Notes: generated from the letters alone by a model not told the origin. 54,293 nucleotides of DNA from Lucifugimonas sp038150225 (GCA_038150225.1 JAYQWG010000011.1:1-54293), one strand, 5' to 3'; shown: positions 34,475-44,140, counted from the first letter of the stretch. A program made the numbers and translations.

Positions 34475-35299
34475 TTGGTAACAGCTAGCGAAGAGTACTC
34501 CTTCACGAGCTTCTCCAACCTACCGTTCTACACCAAAGTGAACGCTAGATTGCTCGATATCGCAGAGATCGGCAAGCAGCGAAAAATTGTCGATCTCGGG
34601 TGTGGAACTGGAGGAGTCACCAAGCTCATCCTTGAGCGTTTGCAATCAGCAAAAGACTCGGTAATTTACGCCGTAGACCACTCCGCTACTGCTCTCAAAG
34701 CAGCCGCCGACGAAATCGGCGACAGGCGAGAAGTTGCGGTCAATTTTGTTCATTCCGAAGTCCAAAATCTCACTGACGCAGTGAAAGATAAAGTGGACGC
34801 GTTTGTCTACTGCAACTCAATTCACTACATTCCAGATAAGGCCCAGTTACTTCAGCAAATCAAGGGCAAGCTGAATCCTTCAGGGATCCTTGCCTTCAAC
34901 ACTTCGTTCTTCGAAGGTTCCCACCCACCCGACAGTGACGAGTTCTTCCGCAAGTGGATGATGCGCTCGCTCCGAATTCTCAAGCGTGAGCATGGTTTGA
35001 CCGCTGACAAATCGGCAAAGGTGGAGTCCAGAGTTCAGCTTACTCCAGAGCAGTACACAGAGCTCGTTACTGACGCCGGATTCGAGATCAACGAAATGGA
35101 CATGAACCGGGTAGAAGTACCTCACGAAGGATGGTTCCACATCTCGGGCTTCTCAGACTGGATTGAAGGAGTCATGCCTGGGGTACCGCTCGACAAGGGT
35201 AGAGATTCACTTCAGAAGGGTCTCGCCGAAATCTGGGAAGAGATGAACCTGACTTCGATACCAAGAATATGGATGTCGGTCAGCGCTTCAAAAGCCTGA
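34475..35299 (+). CDS. SAM-dependent methyltransferase
   Basis: The 274-residue class I methyltransferase has motif I VDLGCGTGGVT (about 39-49), the acidic motif II YAVDHSATAL, VDAFVYCNSIHYI at motif IV and GILAFNTSFFEG. The C-terminal half is helical. The substrate (small molecule versus macromolecule) is not evident, and the nearest familiar group is the methyltransferase type 11/12 set. TTG start with GAGG upstream. It is divergent from modA, with a strong terminator after its stop. Confidence 0.85.
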   Translation: MVTASEEYSFTSFSNLPFYTKVNARLLDIAEIGKQRKIVDLGCGTGGVTKLILERLQSAKDSVIYAVDHSATALKAAADEIGDRREVAVNFVHSEVQNLTDAVKDKVDAFVYCNSIHYIPDKAQLLQQIKGKLNPSGILAFNTSFFEGSHPPDSDEFFRKWMMRSLRILKREHGLTADKSAKVESRVQLTPEQYTELVTDAGFEINEMDMNRVEVPHEGWFHISGFSDWIEGVMPGVPLDKGRDSLQKGLAEIWEEMNLTSIPRIWMSVSASKA

Positions 35300-35318
35300 A
35301 TTTGATCTGCCAAATTCG

Positions 35319-35346
35319 AAGACCTCGCTAAATGCGAGGTCTTTTT
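35319..35346 (+). terminator. Rho-independent terminator after the methyltransferase
   Basis: A 10-bp stem AAGACCTCGC (35319-35328) / GCGAGGTCTT (35334-35343) with loop TAAAT, followed by TTT. Confidence 0.9.
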
Positions 35347-35405
35347 GATTAAGCGGCAATTTCTAACTAAAGTGCCGGACACCACACCGATACGACAAAG
35401 AAACA

Positions 35406-35615
35406 ATGCCCGGCGAACTCGACATCAGAAAAGTCAAAACTGATCTCGATACCTTCCTAAATGAATCGTCAGGTGGAAGTATCAAAAGCCTTGGCGAACC
35501 GGGGAGACTGACCTGGCCGACATACGCGCTCCCCTCCCTGACGCAATGGATATCAAGGGTCGGCGGTTGGAGTAAGCGGAGCGCATTCCCAGATCGACCT
35601 GCGCTATTAGTTTAG
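35406..35615 (+). pseudogene. Small ORF that looks frameshifted
   Basis: From ATG 35406 the frame reads like a protein (ELDIRKVKTDLDTFLNES, then SGGSIKSLGEPG) up to a GGGG run at about 35501-35504, then becomes low-quality and ends at 35615. One extra base (or a -1 slip) at the G-run switches to a frame reading ETDLADIRAPLPDAMDIKG and ending in a stop at about 35573, giving about 56 residues in all. I recognise no family. It is either a decayed gene, a sequencing error or a true frameshift. It occupies most of the 318-base gap 35347-35664; the rest shows nothing further. Confidence 0.35.
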
Positions 35616-35664
35616 GGGATGCCGATTACGGTTACCATCGAATAAATTTCGGTAAGGACCGTAG

Positions 35665-38600
35665 CTAGTCGCCCAAATACTCAGCAAGCGTCATGATGTT
35701 GTATCCACCGGCATCCGGATTGAGCTCGAGCGTACCTTCTGATTCAACCGCACATCTTGCCGTGTCGATAGAAGTGAAACACGGGATCCGTTGCATTACA
35801 GCTGACCGCCTGATGTGGAAGCCGTCCTGCATTGTTGAACGGTCGCCTGTGACTGTGTTGACCACTGCTGAAACCGTCCCGTCCTCAATAACGTCGACAA
35901 CCGTAGGACCGCTACCACCTTCGAGTCGTTTTTCGACCTGAACAACATCAACACCCATCGCCCGGATCATCTCAGCGGTTCCTGCAGTGGCATAGATCTT
36001 GTGTCCAGCCTCATCGAGCATGCGTACCAGACCAAGTGAGTCGGCCTTGTCGTCATTGGCAATACTCAATAGCACCGATCCAGCCTGAGGAATATTGAGA
36101 CCGGAACCCAGCAACGCCTTTGTGACCGCACCTTCGAAGTGGGTATCAATTCCCATCACTTCACCGGTTGATTTCATTTCAGGCCCGAGGAATGTGTCGA
36201 CACCTTCAAGCTTCGACATTGAGAAGACCGGAGCCTTCACTGCCACGAGGTCCTGCTTGGGGGCTAGCCCTGCTTTGTAACCCTGTTCAGCAATCGATTT
36301 ACCGCGCATCACTTCGGTGGCAATTCGAACCATCGGGATCCGAGTGACCTTAGAAATAAACGGAATCGTTCGGGACGAACGTGGGTTTACCTCAATGATG
36401 TAGATTTCAGGCTTCTCATTCTCATCACCTTTCCGCGATTCGAATCCTCGGTATGCACCGCCGCCGGCAACGACAAACTGGATATTCATCAAACCGACCA
36501 CACCGAGAGCAAGACCGATGCGCCGTGTGAAGTCAACGATTGTGTCGACTTCAGCTTCAGTCAGTGATTGAGCCGGGTAAACAGCCATCGAGTCTCCGGA
36601 GTGAACTCCTGCCCGCTCAATGTGCTGCATGATTCCCGGAATCAGCACGTCTTCGCCATCGCAGACCGCATCAACCTCGACTTCAAGCCCGGTCAGGTAG
36701 TTATCAATAAGAATTGTTTGCCCAGGGAAGTCCTTCAGAGCACCTTCAAAATAACGGATTAGCTCATTCGGAGTTTGAACAATTTCCATTGCTCGACCGC
36801 CAAGCACGTAGCTCGGTCGTACGAGAACCGGGTATCCAACGTTGTTTGCTACCTGGATAGCTGACTCGACGTCGGATGCCATTCCACCTGGCGGTTGAGG
36901 AATTCCGTGTCGCTCAGTCAGTTCTTCAAACCGTCCTCGGTCTGAAGCAAGGTCAATAACATCTGAGCTCGAACCAGAAATCGGAACGCCCGCCACACCA
37001 AGAGATTGAGAAAGGTTGATCGCCGTCTGTCCGCCGAACTGAACCAGCGAGTCAGGCAATTTGCCGCCGGCACCTTCGTTCTCGATGATGTCTCGGACGC
37101 TTTCTTCGTCCAGGGGTTCGAAATACAACCTGTCCGACGTATCGAAGTCAGTCGACACCGTTTCCGGGTTCGAGTTGATCATCACTGCTTTTGCGCCAGA
37201 ATTCTGGAGAGCCCAGGCAGCATGTACCGAGCAGTAGTCGAATTCAATTCCCTGCCCAATCCTGATTGGCCCGCTTCCCAGCACTATGGCTACGTCATCA
37301 TCGTCAGATACAGCTTCGTTTTCCTGCTCGTAGGTCGAGTAGAAGTAAGGTGTAACCGCCTCGAACTCACCTGCGCACGTATCAACCATCTTGTAGACCG
37401 GTGTGAGACCCCAGTCCTTACGCATCGTGCGTATTTGCTCGGGAAGATAATCAGCGAGAGTGCCGATTTGTGCATCCGAAAAACCAAGTCGCTTCGCCTT
37501 GCGCATTAACTCAGGAGTTAACTCTTCGGAAAGCAGCTGTCGCTCCATGTTTACGATTCGGGCAATAGCACGTGTAAACCAGGGATCAACACCGGTCTCA
37601 AGCGAAACGCTTTCGGCGGTTCGACCGCGACGTATTGCTGAGGTAAGTTTCCAAATTCGATCATCGTCAGCCAGTAGATCGGGAGGACCGTCATTGTCCC
37701 AATCAGGATTCTCCCACAGGAGCGAGCCGCGACCATTTTCCAGCGAACGAACCGCTTTTTGCAGTGCCGCTTCGAACGTTCGGTCGATAGCCATAACCTC
37801 GCCGGTTGCCTTCATTTGAGTACCCAGTGATCGGTCACCTGTTGGGAACTTGTCGAATGGCCATCGAGGGATCTTGACAACACAGTAGTCAAGTGCCGGC
37901 TCGAAAGCTGCAGTTGTCTTCTGGGTTACGGCGTTTGAAATTTCGCCAAGTGACTTGCCGAGTGCGATCTTCGCTGCGACACGCGCGATCGGGTATCCAG
38001 TAGCTTTCGATGCCAGTGCGGAAGAACGACTCACCCGAGGATTCACCTCGATGACGTAGTACATCGAGCCTTCGTCGTCGTATCCAGCTCCTTCACCGAT
38101 TGTCTCCGCCACCATCGTCGAAGGCCGGTAGGCAAGTTGAACGTTGCAACCGCCTTTAATGTTCAATCCAGAAATAATGTTCAACGACGCAGTTCGTAGA
38201 CGTTGGTAGTCCTTGTCATTGAGCGTTTGACTCGGGGCAACAACAATCGAGTCTCCGGTATGGACACCCATGGGGTCGAGGTTCTCCATGTTGCAAATGG
38301 TGATGACGTTTCCGTCACCATCTCGCATCACTTCGTACTCGACTTCCTTCCACCCGAGTAGTGATTTTTCGATAAGAACCTGGTTTACCTTGCTTGCGGC
38401 GATACCACCTGCGGAAATTCGGCGAAGCTCTTCTTCGTTGTATGCAACCCCTCCCCCGGTTCCACCGAGCGTGTAGGCAGGGCGAATGACGCACGGGTAA
38501 CCAATATTGTTTGCGGCATCCACAGCGTCTTCGACAGTTTCGACTGCGAATGAAGGGAGGACGGGTTCACCAATACGTTCCAACAAATCACGGAACTGTT

Positions 38601-39009
38601 CACGGTCTTCTGCCATTTCGACGGAAGCAACCGATGTTCCCAGCGCACGCACGTTGTACTTTTCGAGAATCCCCTTTTTTTCTAGATCTACAACCAGGTT
38701 GAGTCCGGTCTGACCACCAAGAGTGCCAAGCACACCGTCCGGCTTTTCGCGAGCAATGATTTTTTCAAGGACTGGGACGGTCAGCGGTTCAATGTAGATG
38801 CGATCCGCCATGTCTTCATCGGTCATGATCGTTGCCGGGTTTGAGTTGACGAGTACAACCTCAACACCTTCTTCACGAAGCGATCGACACGCCTGTGTAC
38901 CTGCGTAGTCGAATTCAGCTGCCTGACCAATGATGATCGGACCCGACCCTATTACAAGGACCTTCTTCGGCATCTCGTTGGTGTTGTTTGAACCCTGGGA
39001 GTTCGTCAA
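35665..39009 (-). CDS. carB: Carbamoyl-phosphate synthase large subunit
   Basis: The 1114-residue enzyme makes carbamoyl phosphate from bicarbonate, ammonia (from CarA) and two ATP. It has two ATP-grasp halves: the first starts KKVLVIGSGPIIIGQAAEFDYAG, given in part, with YEVMRDGDGN and VIEVNPRVSRSSALASKATG; the second has VLGSGPIRIGQGIEFDYCS and EVEVDAVCDG with IIEVNPRSSRTIPFISK. The C-terminal MGS-like regulatory domain begins near SVLLSIANDDK. Length is slightly above the usual 1070-1080. It is last in the pyr operon, 53 bases after carA. Confidence 0.98.
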   Translation of the reverse strand: MTNSQGSNNTNEMPKKVLVIGSGPIIIGQAAEFDYAGTQACRSLREEGVEVVLVNSNPATIMTDEDMADRIYIEPLTVPVLEKIIAREKPDGVLGTLGGQTGLNLVVDLEKKGILEKYNVRALGTSVASVEMAEDREQFRDLLERIGEPVLPSFAVETVEDAVDAANNIGYPCVIRPAYTLGGTGGGVAYNEEELRRISAGGIAASKVNQVLIEKSLLGWKEVEYEVMRDGDGNVITICNMENLDPMGVHTGDSIVVAPSQTLNDKDYQRLRTASLNIISGLNIKGGCNVQLAYRPSTMVAETIGEGAGYDDEGSMYYVIEVNPRVSRSSALASKATGYPIARVAAKIALGKSLGEISNAVTQKTTAAFEPALDYCVVKIPRWPFDKFPTGDRSLGTQMKATGEVMAIDRTFEAALQKAVRSLENGRGSLLWENPDWDNDGPPDLLADDDRIWKLTSAIRRGRTAESVSLETGVDPWFTRAIARIVNMERQLLSEELTPELMRKAKRLGFSDAQIGTLADYLPEQIRTMRKDWGLTPVYKMVDTCAGEFEAVTPYFYSTYEQENEAVSDDDDVAIVLGSGPIRIGQGIEFDYCSVHAAWALQNSGAKAVMINSNPETVSTDFDTSDRLYFEPLDEESVRDIIENEGAGGKLPDSLVQFGGQTAINLSQSLGVAGVPISGSSSDVIDLASDRGRFEELTERHGIPQPPGGMASDVESAIQVANNVGYPVLVRPSYVLGGRAMEIVQTPNELIRYFEGALKDFPGQTILIDNYLTGLEVEVDAVCDGEDVLIPGIMQHIERAGVHSGDSMAVYPAQSLTEAEVDTIVDFTRRIGLALGVVGLMNIQFVVAGGGAYRGFESRKGDENEKPEIYIIEVNPRSSRTIPFISKVTRIPMVRIATEVMRGKSIAEQGYKAGLAPKQDLVAVKAPVFSMSKLEGVDTFLGPEMKSTGEVMGIDTHFEGAVTKALLGSGLNIPQAGSVLLSIANDDKADSLGLVRMLDEAGHKIYATAGTAEMIRAMGVDVVQVEKRLEGGSGPTVVDVIEDGTVSAVVNTVTGDRSTMQDGFHIRRSAVMQRIPCFTSIDTARCAVESEGTLELNPDAGGYNIMTLAEYLGD

Positions 39010-39062
39010 TCAATTCTCCTGCGCGTCTTCGGCGCTCTTCTTAGCAGTTCGGTTGAGTTTGT

Positions 39063-40271
39063 TTAGTTGGCGAAAACTTGCTTTCCGGTTTGGATCATTG
39101 CCACAAACCGGTCAAACAAATACTCACTGTCGTGCGGTCCTGGTGAAGCTTCCGAGTGGTACTGGATCGTCATGATCGGTAGCTCCTGGTGTTTCAATCC
39201 TTCAACAGTGTTGTCGTTGAGGTTGATGTGGCTAACCTCGAGCCCCTCAGGCAACCCTTCGGGATCAACCGCATAACCGTGGTTTTGAGCTGTCACATAC
39301 ACCCTGCCCGACTCAAGATCTTTCACAGGCTGGTTGCCGCCTCGGTGACCAAAGTGCAACTTGAATGTGCTTGCACCGAAAGCTCGGGCAATTACCTGGT
39401 GACCAAGACAAATGCCCATCATGGGCAGCTTGCCCGCGAGGTCTTTCGCCGTTTGTACGGATCGATCGAGGAGTTCTGGATCGCCGGGACCGGGTGACAG
39501 CATTACACCGTCGGGGTTGTGGGACATAATCTCGTCATAGGACGCATCGTCGGGGACAACAACAACTTCACATCCACGTGCTCGAAGTGAGCGAAGAATG
39601 TTCAACTTCACTCCGTAGTCGTTCACGACCACCCGCATCAGGTTGTCGCCTTCTTCGCGAGTTTTGTAATCTCGGTCGACGTTTCGTCCCATGCCGCCTT
39701 GCCGTGCGCGTCCACGAAGATCGAAGTAGGCACGGGAAAGTTCTCCAGCATCGCCCTTCCACGAATATGTGTCATCGGTGGACACATCACCCACTACGTC
39801 GAACTCACCGTATTTGGGAGCTTTGCTCAGTTGCTCCAACGCAGCCGATACATCTTCCCGAGGCGTGACAATTCCCATCATCACTCCTGCCGATCTGAGC
39901 TTGCGGGTGATTGCGCGTGTGTCGACACCAGAAATCCCTGGGATGTCATTGCTCAACAAGTAATCGTGAATCGTACCTTGAGAAAGTGGGTGGGAAGGTT
40001 CATCGCAGTCGTCGCGCACAACGAACCCGTTTACCTGTATTCGATTGGACTCAACATCGGCTTCATTCGTTCCGTAGTTTCCAATCATCGGGTATGTCGG
40101 AACAAGAATCTGACCACCATAGGAGGGATCAGTGAGCATTTCCTGATAACCGGTCATTGAGGTGTTGAATACGACCTCACCTGTAGCTTCTTTGTTCGCC
40201 CCCAGTCGAATGCCTGGAAAGACCGTCCCGTCCTGGAGGACGAGGTACATTGCGCCGCGATCTTCGCTCAT
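39063..40271 (-). CDS. carA: Carbamoyl-phosphate synthase small subunit
   Basis: Glutamine amidotransferase subunit. The N-terminal CPSase domain has GEVVFNTSMTGYQEMLTDPSY and GISGVDTRAITRKLR. The class I GATase domain has the nucleophile Cys in MMGICLGHQVIARAFG and the His-Glu pair near QYHSEASPGP. 402 residues, a little longer than typical. The ATG overlaps the pyrC stop by 4 bases, so the two are translationally coupled. Confidence 0.97.
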   Translation of the reverse strand: MSEDRGAMYLVLQDGTVFPGIRLGANKEATGEVVFNTSMTGYQEMLTDPSYGGQILVPTYPMIGNYGTNEADVESNRIQVNGFVVRDDCDEPSHPLSQGTIHDYLLSNDIPGISGVDTRAITRKLRSAGVMMGIVTPREDVSAALEQLSKAPKYGEFDVVGDVSTDDTYSWKGDAGELSRAYFDLRGRARQGGMGRNVDRDYKTREEGDNLMRVVVNDYGVKLNILRSLRARGCEVVVVPDDASYDEIMSHNPDGVMLSPGPGDPELLDRSVQTAKDLAGKLPMMGICLGHQVIARAFGASTFKLHFGHRGGNQPVKDLESGRVYVTAQNHGYAVDPEGLPEGLEVSHINLNDNTVEGLKHQELPIMTIQYHSEASPGPHDSEYLFDRFVAMIQTGKQVFAN

Positions 40272-41605
40272 TCGTTGGTCCTCAGTTCGAACACTTTCTC
40301 TCCGTTATAAATGGTTGTGGTCACTCGTCCAGTCAGTTGATCACCGTCAAGCGGAGTGTTGACGCTCTTGGAAGCAAACGAACTCGCGTCGACAGTCCAT
40401 TTTTCATTCAGATCGATAATCGCAAGGTCAGCTGAATAACCTTTCTTGAGGCTCCCCAGTTCCTTGCCAAGGATTTGAGCAGGGCCCGAAGTGAGCGACT
40501 CGATAACTCGGGTCAGATCAAGCTTGTCGCGAGACGAATACGTCAGGATTTGTGCAATCGCAGTTTCGAGAACGTTGATTCCATGTGCCGCCTCGTCGTA
40601 AGTACATACTTTGTCGGTCGCAGCGTGAGGTGCGTGATCGGTCGCAATAATGTCGATCAGTCCTTCAGCAAGACCTTCGACCATCGCATCTCTATCTGTC
40701 AGGTTCCGCAGCGGAGGGTTGACCTTGGTGTTGGTGTCATAAGCGTCTAGTCCAACGACCTCTGGCACATTTCCTCTCTCTCCGTAAACCCACCGGTCAC
40801 TCAGCGTAATGTGATGCGGTGTTACTTCTGCGGTTACGTTGACCCCACACTCTTTGGCAGATCGAAGCGCGACGAGCGAGCCCACTGTAGAAATGTGAGG
40901 GACATGGAGTTGAGCTCCGGTCAAATCAGCGAGGTGCAGGTCCCTGGCAACCATTGCAGTTTCTGCTTCGGCAGGTGCGCCAGCAAGGCCGAGACGGGTG
41001 GCAACTTCTCCAGCTGCCATTACTCCGTTGCCACGGATCTTTTTGTCCTCTGCATGGTTGATGACTGGAAGTCCGAGATCAACCGAGTAAGCCAGCGCTT
41101 GCCTCATAAGGTTTGCGTCACTCACCGGGTTGCCGTCATCCGAAAACCCAATCACACCCGCGTCGGCGAGTTCACCCATCGGTGAAAGTTGCTTGCCGTG
41201 CTGACCGACCGTTATTGCCCCGATCGTCAGGACTCTAACTGCAGCTTCGGAGTTGGCTTTTCGAAGTACATCCTCAATAACACTTGCCGAGTCCTGAACG
41301 GGATCAGTGTTAGGCATGGCGCAAACGGTAGTAAAACCACCTTGCGCAGCCGCTTGGGTACCTGTGGCAATGGTTTCTTTCCATTCCTGGCCGGGCTCGC
41401 GCAAATGGGTGTGAAGATCGACGAATCCTGGGGTAACTAACTTTCCCGTTGCATCGACGATTTCGTAGTCGGCATAGCTCGCACCGGCATCGACGATATC
41501 TTCGATCTTGCCATCGACGATCAATACATCCGCGGGCTTGTCTATACCTTGTGCAGGGTCGATAACTCGACCACCGGTAACGGCAAGCTTTCTCTTATTC
41601 GCCAA
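40268..41605 (-). CDS. pyrC: Dihydroorotase
   Basis: Closes carbamoyl aspartate to dihydroorotate. The 445-residue class I enzyme has the metal site PGFVDLHTHLREPGQE, the substrate loop CAMPNTDPVQDS, VINHAEDKK, LHVPHIST and the catalytic Asp in DIIATDHAPHA. It is followed by carA with a 4-base overlap and preceded by pyrB by 35 bases. Confidence 0.97.
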   Translation of the reverse strand: MANKRKLAVTGGRVIDPAQGIDKPADVLIVDGKIEDIVDAGASYADYEIVDATGKLVTPGFVDLHTHLREPGQEWKETIATGTQAAAQGGFTTVCAMPNTDPVQDSASVIEDVLRKANSEAAVRVLTIGAITVGQHGKQLSPMGELADAGVIGFSDDGNPVSDANLMRQALAYSVDLGLPVINHAEDKKIRGNGVMAAGEVATRLGLAGAPAEAETAMVARDLHLADLTGAQLHVPHISTVGSLVALRSAKECGVNVTAEVTPHHITLSDRWVYGERGNVPEVVGLDAYDTNTKVNPPLRNLTDRDAMVEGLAEGLIDIIATDHAPHAATDKVCTYDEAAHGINVLETAIAQILTYSSRDKLDLTRVIESLTSGPAQILGKELGSLKKGYSADLAIIDLNEKWTVDASSFASKSVNTPLDGDQLTGRVTTTIYNGEKVFELRTNE

Positions 41606-41640
41606 TCGCCGTTCCCTTCAGTTCTGCCAATCGAATCAAT

Positions 41641-42666
41641 CTATGCACCTTCTTCACTCGATCCATTTAGGCGACTGGATCTACCGGGGGCACACAATGT
41701 GTAAAGAACTGCCATACGCACGGCGACTCCGTTCATAACCTGCTCCTCAACAACGCTTTGAGCGCCGTGAGCAACGTCGGTTGCAATCTCGACACCTTCA
41801 TTCATTGGACCGGGATGCATTAGTAACGCATTTGAATTTGCCAGCGCCATCCTCTTCGAGTTGATACCCCAGCGATCGGAGTACTCGCGCATGCTCGGTA
41901 GGTGCCCTGCATCCTGACGTTCTTTTTGAATACGAAGCGCCATGACTACATCTGCACCATCAACCGCTTCATCGACAGATTTAGCGATGTTTACACCACC
42001 GAAGCCTGAGCTCTCATCCAATCGAGTTCCGGGTTTCCATTCGTTTGGTAGCAAGGTGTTCGGGCAGGCGATCGAAACTTCCGCCCCTAATTTCTGGAAC
42101 GCGTGAATATCTGATCGAGCGACCCTGCTATACAGAATGTCACCGGCAAGTGCGACCTTCTTTCCCGCCAGATCACCAACATGTTGGCGAACCGTGAACA
42201 AGTCCAACAGCGACTGCGTAGGGTGTGCGTGGGTGCCGTCTCCCGCATTCACGACCGCAGCGTCAGCGTGCCTAGCGATGAAATACGGAGCACCTGAATG
42301 CGGGTGTCGGACGACCAGCGCATCGACCTGCATTGCCTGCAAGGTCTTTACTGTGTTGAGCAACGACTCACCTTTGGAAACGCTGCTAGCAGAGGCAGTC
42401 ACGTTTATGACATCAGCACCAAGAATTTTGCCTGCCTGTTCAAACGACACACGTGTGCGCGTGCTGTTCTCAAAGAACATCGTGATGATGGTCTTGCCCC
42501 GGAGAGCAGGAGTTTTGCGGACATCCCTACTGGCAATCTCAAGCATGCCTTCGGCACTGTCGAGAATCTCGAGAATTTCTTCCCTGGTCAGATCGTCAAT
42601 GTCGATCAGGTTTTTGCGAGTATTCGCAACTCCTGATTCGGTTGGAGGGGTGACTGTTGTGGTCAT
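41641..42666 (-). CDS. pyrB: Aspartate carbamoyltransferase, catalytic subunit
   Basis: Joins carbamoyl phosphate to aspartate. The 341-residue product has the phosphate motif FFENSTRTRVSFE, the HPHSGAPYFIARHAD segment, NAGDGTHAHPTQSLLDLFT, and the aspartate-binding MALRIQKERQ with MHPGPMNEGVEI. No regulatory PyrI gene is present, consistent with control through PyrR. It overlaps pyrR by 4 bases (42663-42666). Confidence 0.97.
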   Translation of the reverse strand: MTTTVTPPTESGVANTRKNLIDIDDLTREEILEILDSAEGMLEIASRDVRKTPALRGKTIITMFFENSTRTRVSFEQAGKILGADVINVTASASSVSKGESLLNTVKTLQAMQVDALVVRHPHSGAPYFIARHADAAVVNAGDGTHAHPTQSLLDLFTVRQHVGDLAGKKVALAGDILYSRVARSDIHAFQKLGAEVSIACPNTLLPNEWKPGTRLDESSGFGGVNIAKSVDEAVDGADVVMALRIQKERQDAGHLPSMREYSDRWGINSKRMALANSNALLMHPGPMNEGVEIATDVAHGAQSVVEEQVMNGVAVRMAVLYTLCAPGRSSRLNGSSEEGA

Positions 42667-43205
42667 TGATCTCGCCTCAGCGTCACTGAATCGCCGCTGT
42701 CTGTTTCGAGTAATGAAACCTGCACACGCTCGTCGCGTGCAGTCGGGATGTTTTTGCCAATGAAATCAGGTCTGATTGGAAGCTCTCTGTGACCGCGGTC
42801 CACAAGAACTGCTAGCTGAATTCTGCTTGCGCGACCAAAATCGAGAAGTGCTTCCATTGCTGCACGCACCGTCCGGCCTGTGTAAAGAACATCGTCCACG
42901 ATGACCACCGGTTTATCGGTCACTCCGTCCGGTATGTCCGATGGTTGGAGCGGTTGTCCAGACGCCACATCAGGATCGTCTCGCCATAACCTTGGATCAA
43001 GTGACCCAACGGTCGGGGTGAATCCTTCAATACGAGAAATGTTTTCGGCAATACGTCGGGCGAGATGAACTCCGCGAGTTTGTAGCCCGACAAGAACTAA
43101 ATCCCTGGTAGCACGATTTTGTTCAAGGATTTCGTGTGAAATCCTCATCATCGCTCTCCTGATGTCATCCTCACTCAGGAGGATTCTTACATCGTCTTCT
43201 ACCAA
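42663..43205 (-). CDS. pyrR: Pyrimidine operon attenuator / uracil phosphoribosyltransferase PyrR
   Basis: PyrR binds the operon leader RNA when UMP/UTP is plentiful and promotes termination; many also have UPRTase activity. The product has LSEDDIRRAMMRISHEILE, VLVGLQTRGVHLARRI, the PRPP motif VVIVDDVLYTGRTVRAAMEAL and VLVDRGHRELPIRPDF(IG)K. The frame stays open to a TTG at 43241, but that codon lies in the T-run of the attenuator terminator, so the start is placed at TTG 43205 (GAGGG upstream, short spacing), giving about 180 residues like other PyrR. First gene of pyrR-B-C-carA-carB. Confidence 0.94.
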   Translation of the reverse strand: MVEDDVRILLSEDDIRRAMMRISHEILEQNRATRDLVLVGLQTRGVHLARRIAENISRIEGFTPTVGSLDPRLWRDDPDVASGQPLQPSDIPDGVTDKPVVIVDDVLYTGRTVRAAMEALLDFGRASRIQLAVLVDRGHRELPIRPDFIGKNIPTARDERVQVSLLETDSGDSVTLRRDQ

Positions 43206-43238
43206 GTTCCCTCGATCCGCTTCGTTAGGGGCCAGGCA

Positions 43239-43267
43239 CAAAAAAATCCTTGCCAGCTAGCAAGGAT
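43239..43267 (-). terminator. Attenuator terminator of the pyr operon
   Basis: On the minus strand ATCCTTGC / GCAAGGAT (43246-43253 with 43260-43267) forms an 8-bp stem followed by seven T, just before pyrR. Its 5' arm can instead pair over about 11 bases with the PyrR-binding segment (GCTGGCAAGGA), forming the antiterminator. Confidence 0.9.
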
Positions 43268-43340
43268 CGTGCGCACATTTCGAGCTTTATGTGCAGGTAG
43301 ACCGATCAACGTTGTGCGTCGATCAGTGCATTTTGGGTTT

Positions 43341-43373
43341 CCTTGCCAGCCTCACGGGACTGGATTTAAAGGG
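43341..43373 (-). promoter_or_regulatory. PyrR-binding RNA loop
   Basis: The minus-strand leader reads TTTAAATCCAGTC, then the hexaloop CCGTGA, then GGCTGGCAAGGA. CCGTGA fits the PyrR hexaloop consensus CNGNGA, and the flanking TCCAG and AGGCT fit the binding stem. It is the anti-antiterminator of the attenuator. Two further hairpins lie between it and the terminator (about 43270-43330). The -35/-10 of the promoter further upstream is not clear. Confidence 0.88.
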
Positions 43374-43475
43374 CCAGACAATATTCAGTTCTTAAGATTT
43401 GAGACTACCACTCACCCGCGTTGATCACAATCGCGAAATCATATTTCGAGTTGAATTCGGTTTCAGTCTCGACTA

Positions 43476-44096
43476 TTACACCAACACCCACTCTGCGTCC
43501 GAAGAATCGTTTGCTGGCGCAATCGTCTTCCATGAGGGCGGATAGACCTTCACACCACACTGGCAACGGACTGAACGTACTCGCTTCTTCCGAACAATCA
43601 GTGATTTGCAGTGACCACACTTCGAGAGATAGCGAAGACGCGGCTGCCAGTCCTTGATATCAATGTCGACGTATCTTCGTGGCTTCACACCCAGCTCATC
43701 GCAAACCGATCGAAATTCTCGGCCATGTGCCGGCGCTTCTTTTCCGAATCTCTTGTGTACGATTGCATGCGCAATTTCGTGAAGAACTACCTCGCGGACT
43801 TCATCCTGATCGGCCAATGTCAGGAGCCGGGATGAAATCGCTATTTGCTTGTTGGCAGGTTGGTACGAACCGAGTGTTCGTCGCATGCGACCAGAAACTC
43901 TAATCCTCGGTAGTTCTAGGTCTGGTTGGTGCTTTGCCAGCACGTCTCCGACAAGAAGATCAATCTCATCAGGGGACGGCTTAGTGACTTCTCGAGTTGA
44001 GATATCGAATGCCAGTTGTCGCTCAACGATTCCCGAGTCGCGGAACGCCGAAGGCTTAGGGAGTTTGATTGTTCTTGCTAGCCACTTAGAAAACAT
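43476..44096 (-). CDS. SprT-like zinc metalloprotease domain protein
   Basis: The 206-residue product has the SprT/Spartan-type site VVLHEIAHAIVHKRFG with HGREFRSVCDELG downstream, and a C-terminal zinc ribbon (CGHC, then CQCG). Relatives include SprT and the DNA-protein crosslink protease SPRTN; the bacterial role is not known. The N-terminal 60 residues are less typical. It lies downstream of the FAD oxidase gene on the same strand. Confidence 0.88.
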   Translation of the reverse strand: MFSKWLARTIKLPKPSAFRDSGIVERQLAFDISTREVTKPSPDEIDLLVGDVLAKHQPDLELPRIRVSGRMRRTLGSYQPANKQIAISSRLLTLADQDEVREVVLHEIAHAIVHKRFGKEAPAHGREFRSVCDELGVKPRRYVDIDIKDWQPRLRYLSKCGHCKSLIVRKKRVRSVRCQCGVKVYPPSWKTIAPANDSSDAEWVLV

Positions 44097-44140
44097 GGGA
44101 CACCAGTAGTTAGAACAAACTACCGCTTGCCCACAAACAA

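Noticed and set aside
43405..43620. ORF antisense to the end of the SprT-like gene and the pyr promoter region
   Set aside because: Overlaps a well-supported gene in another frame and shows no protein features.
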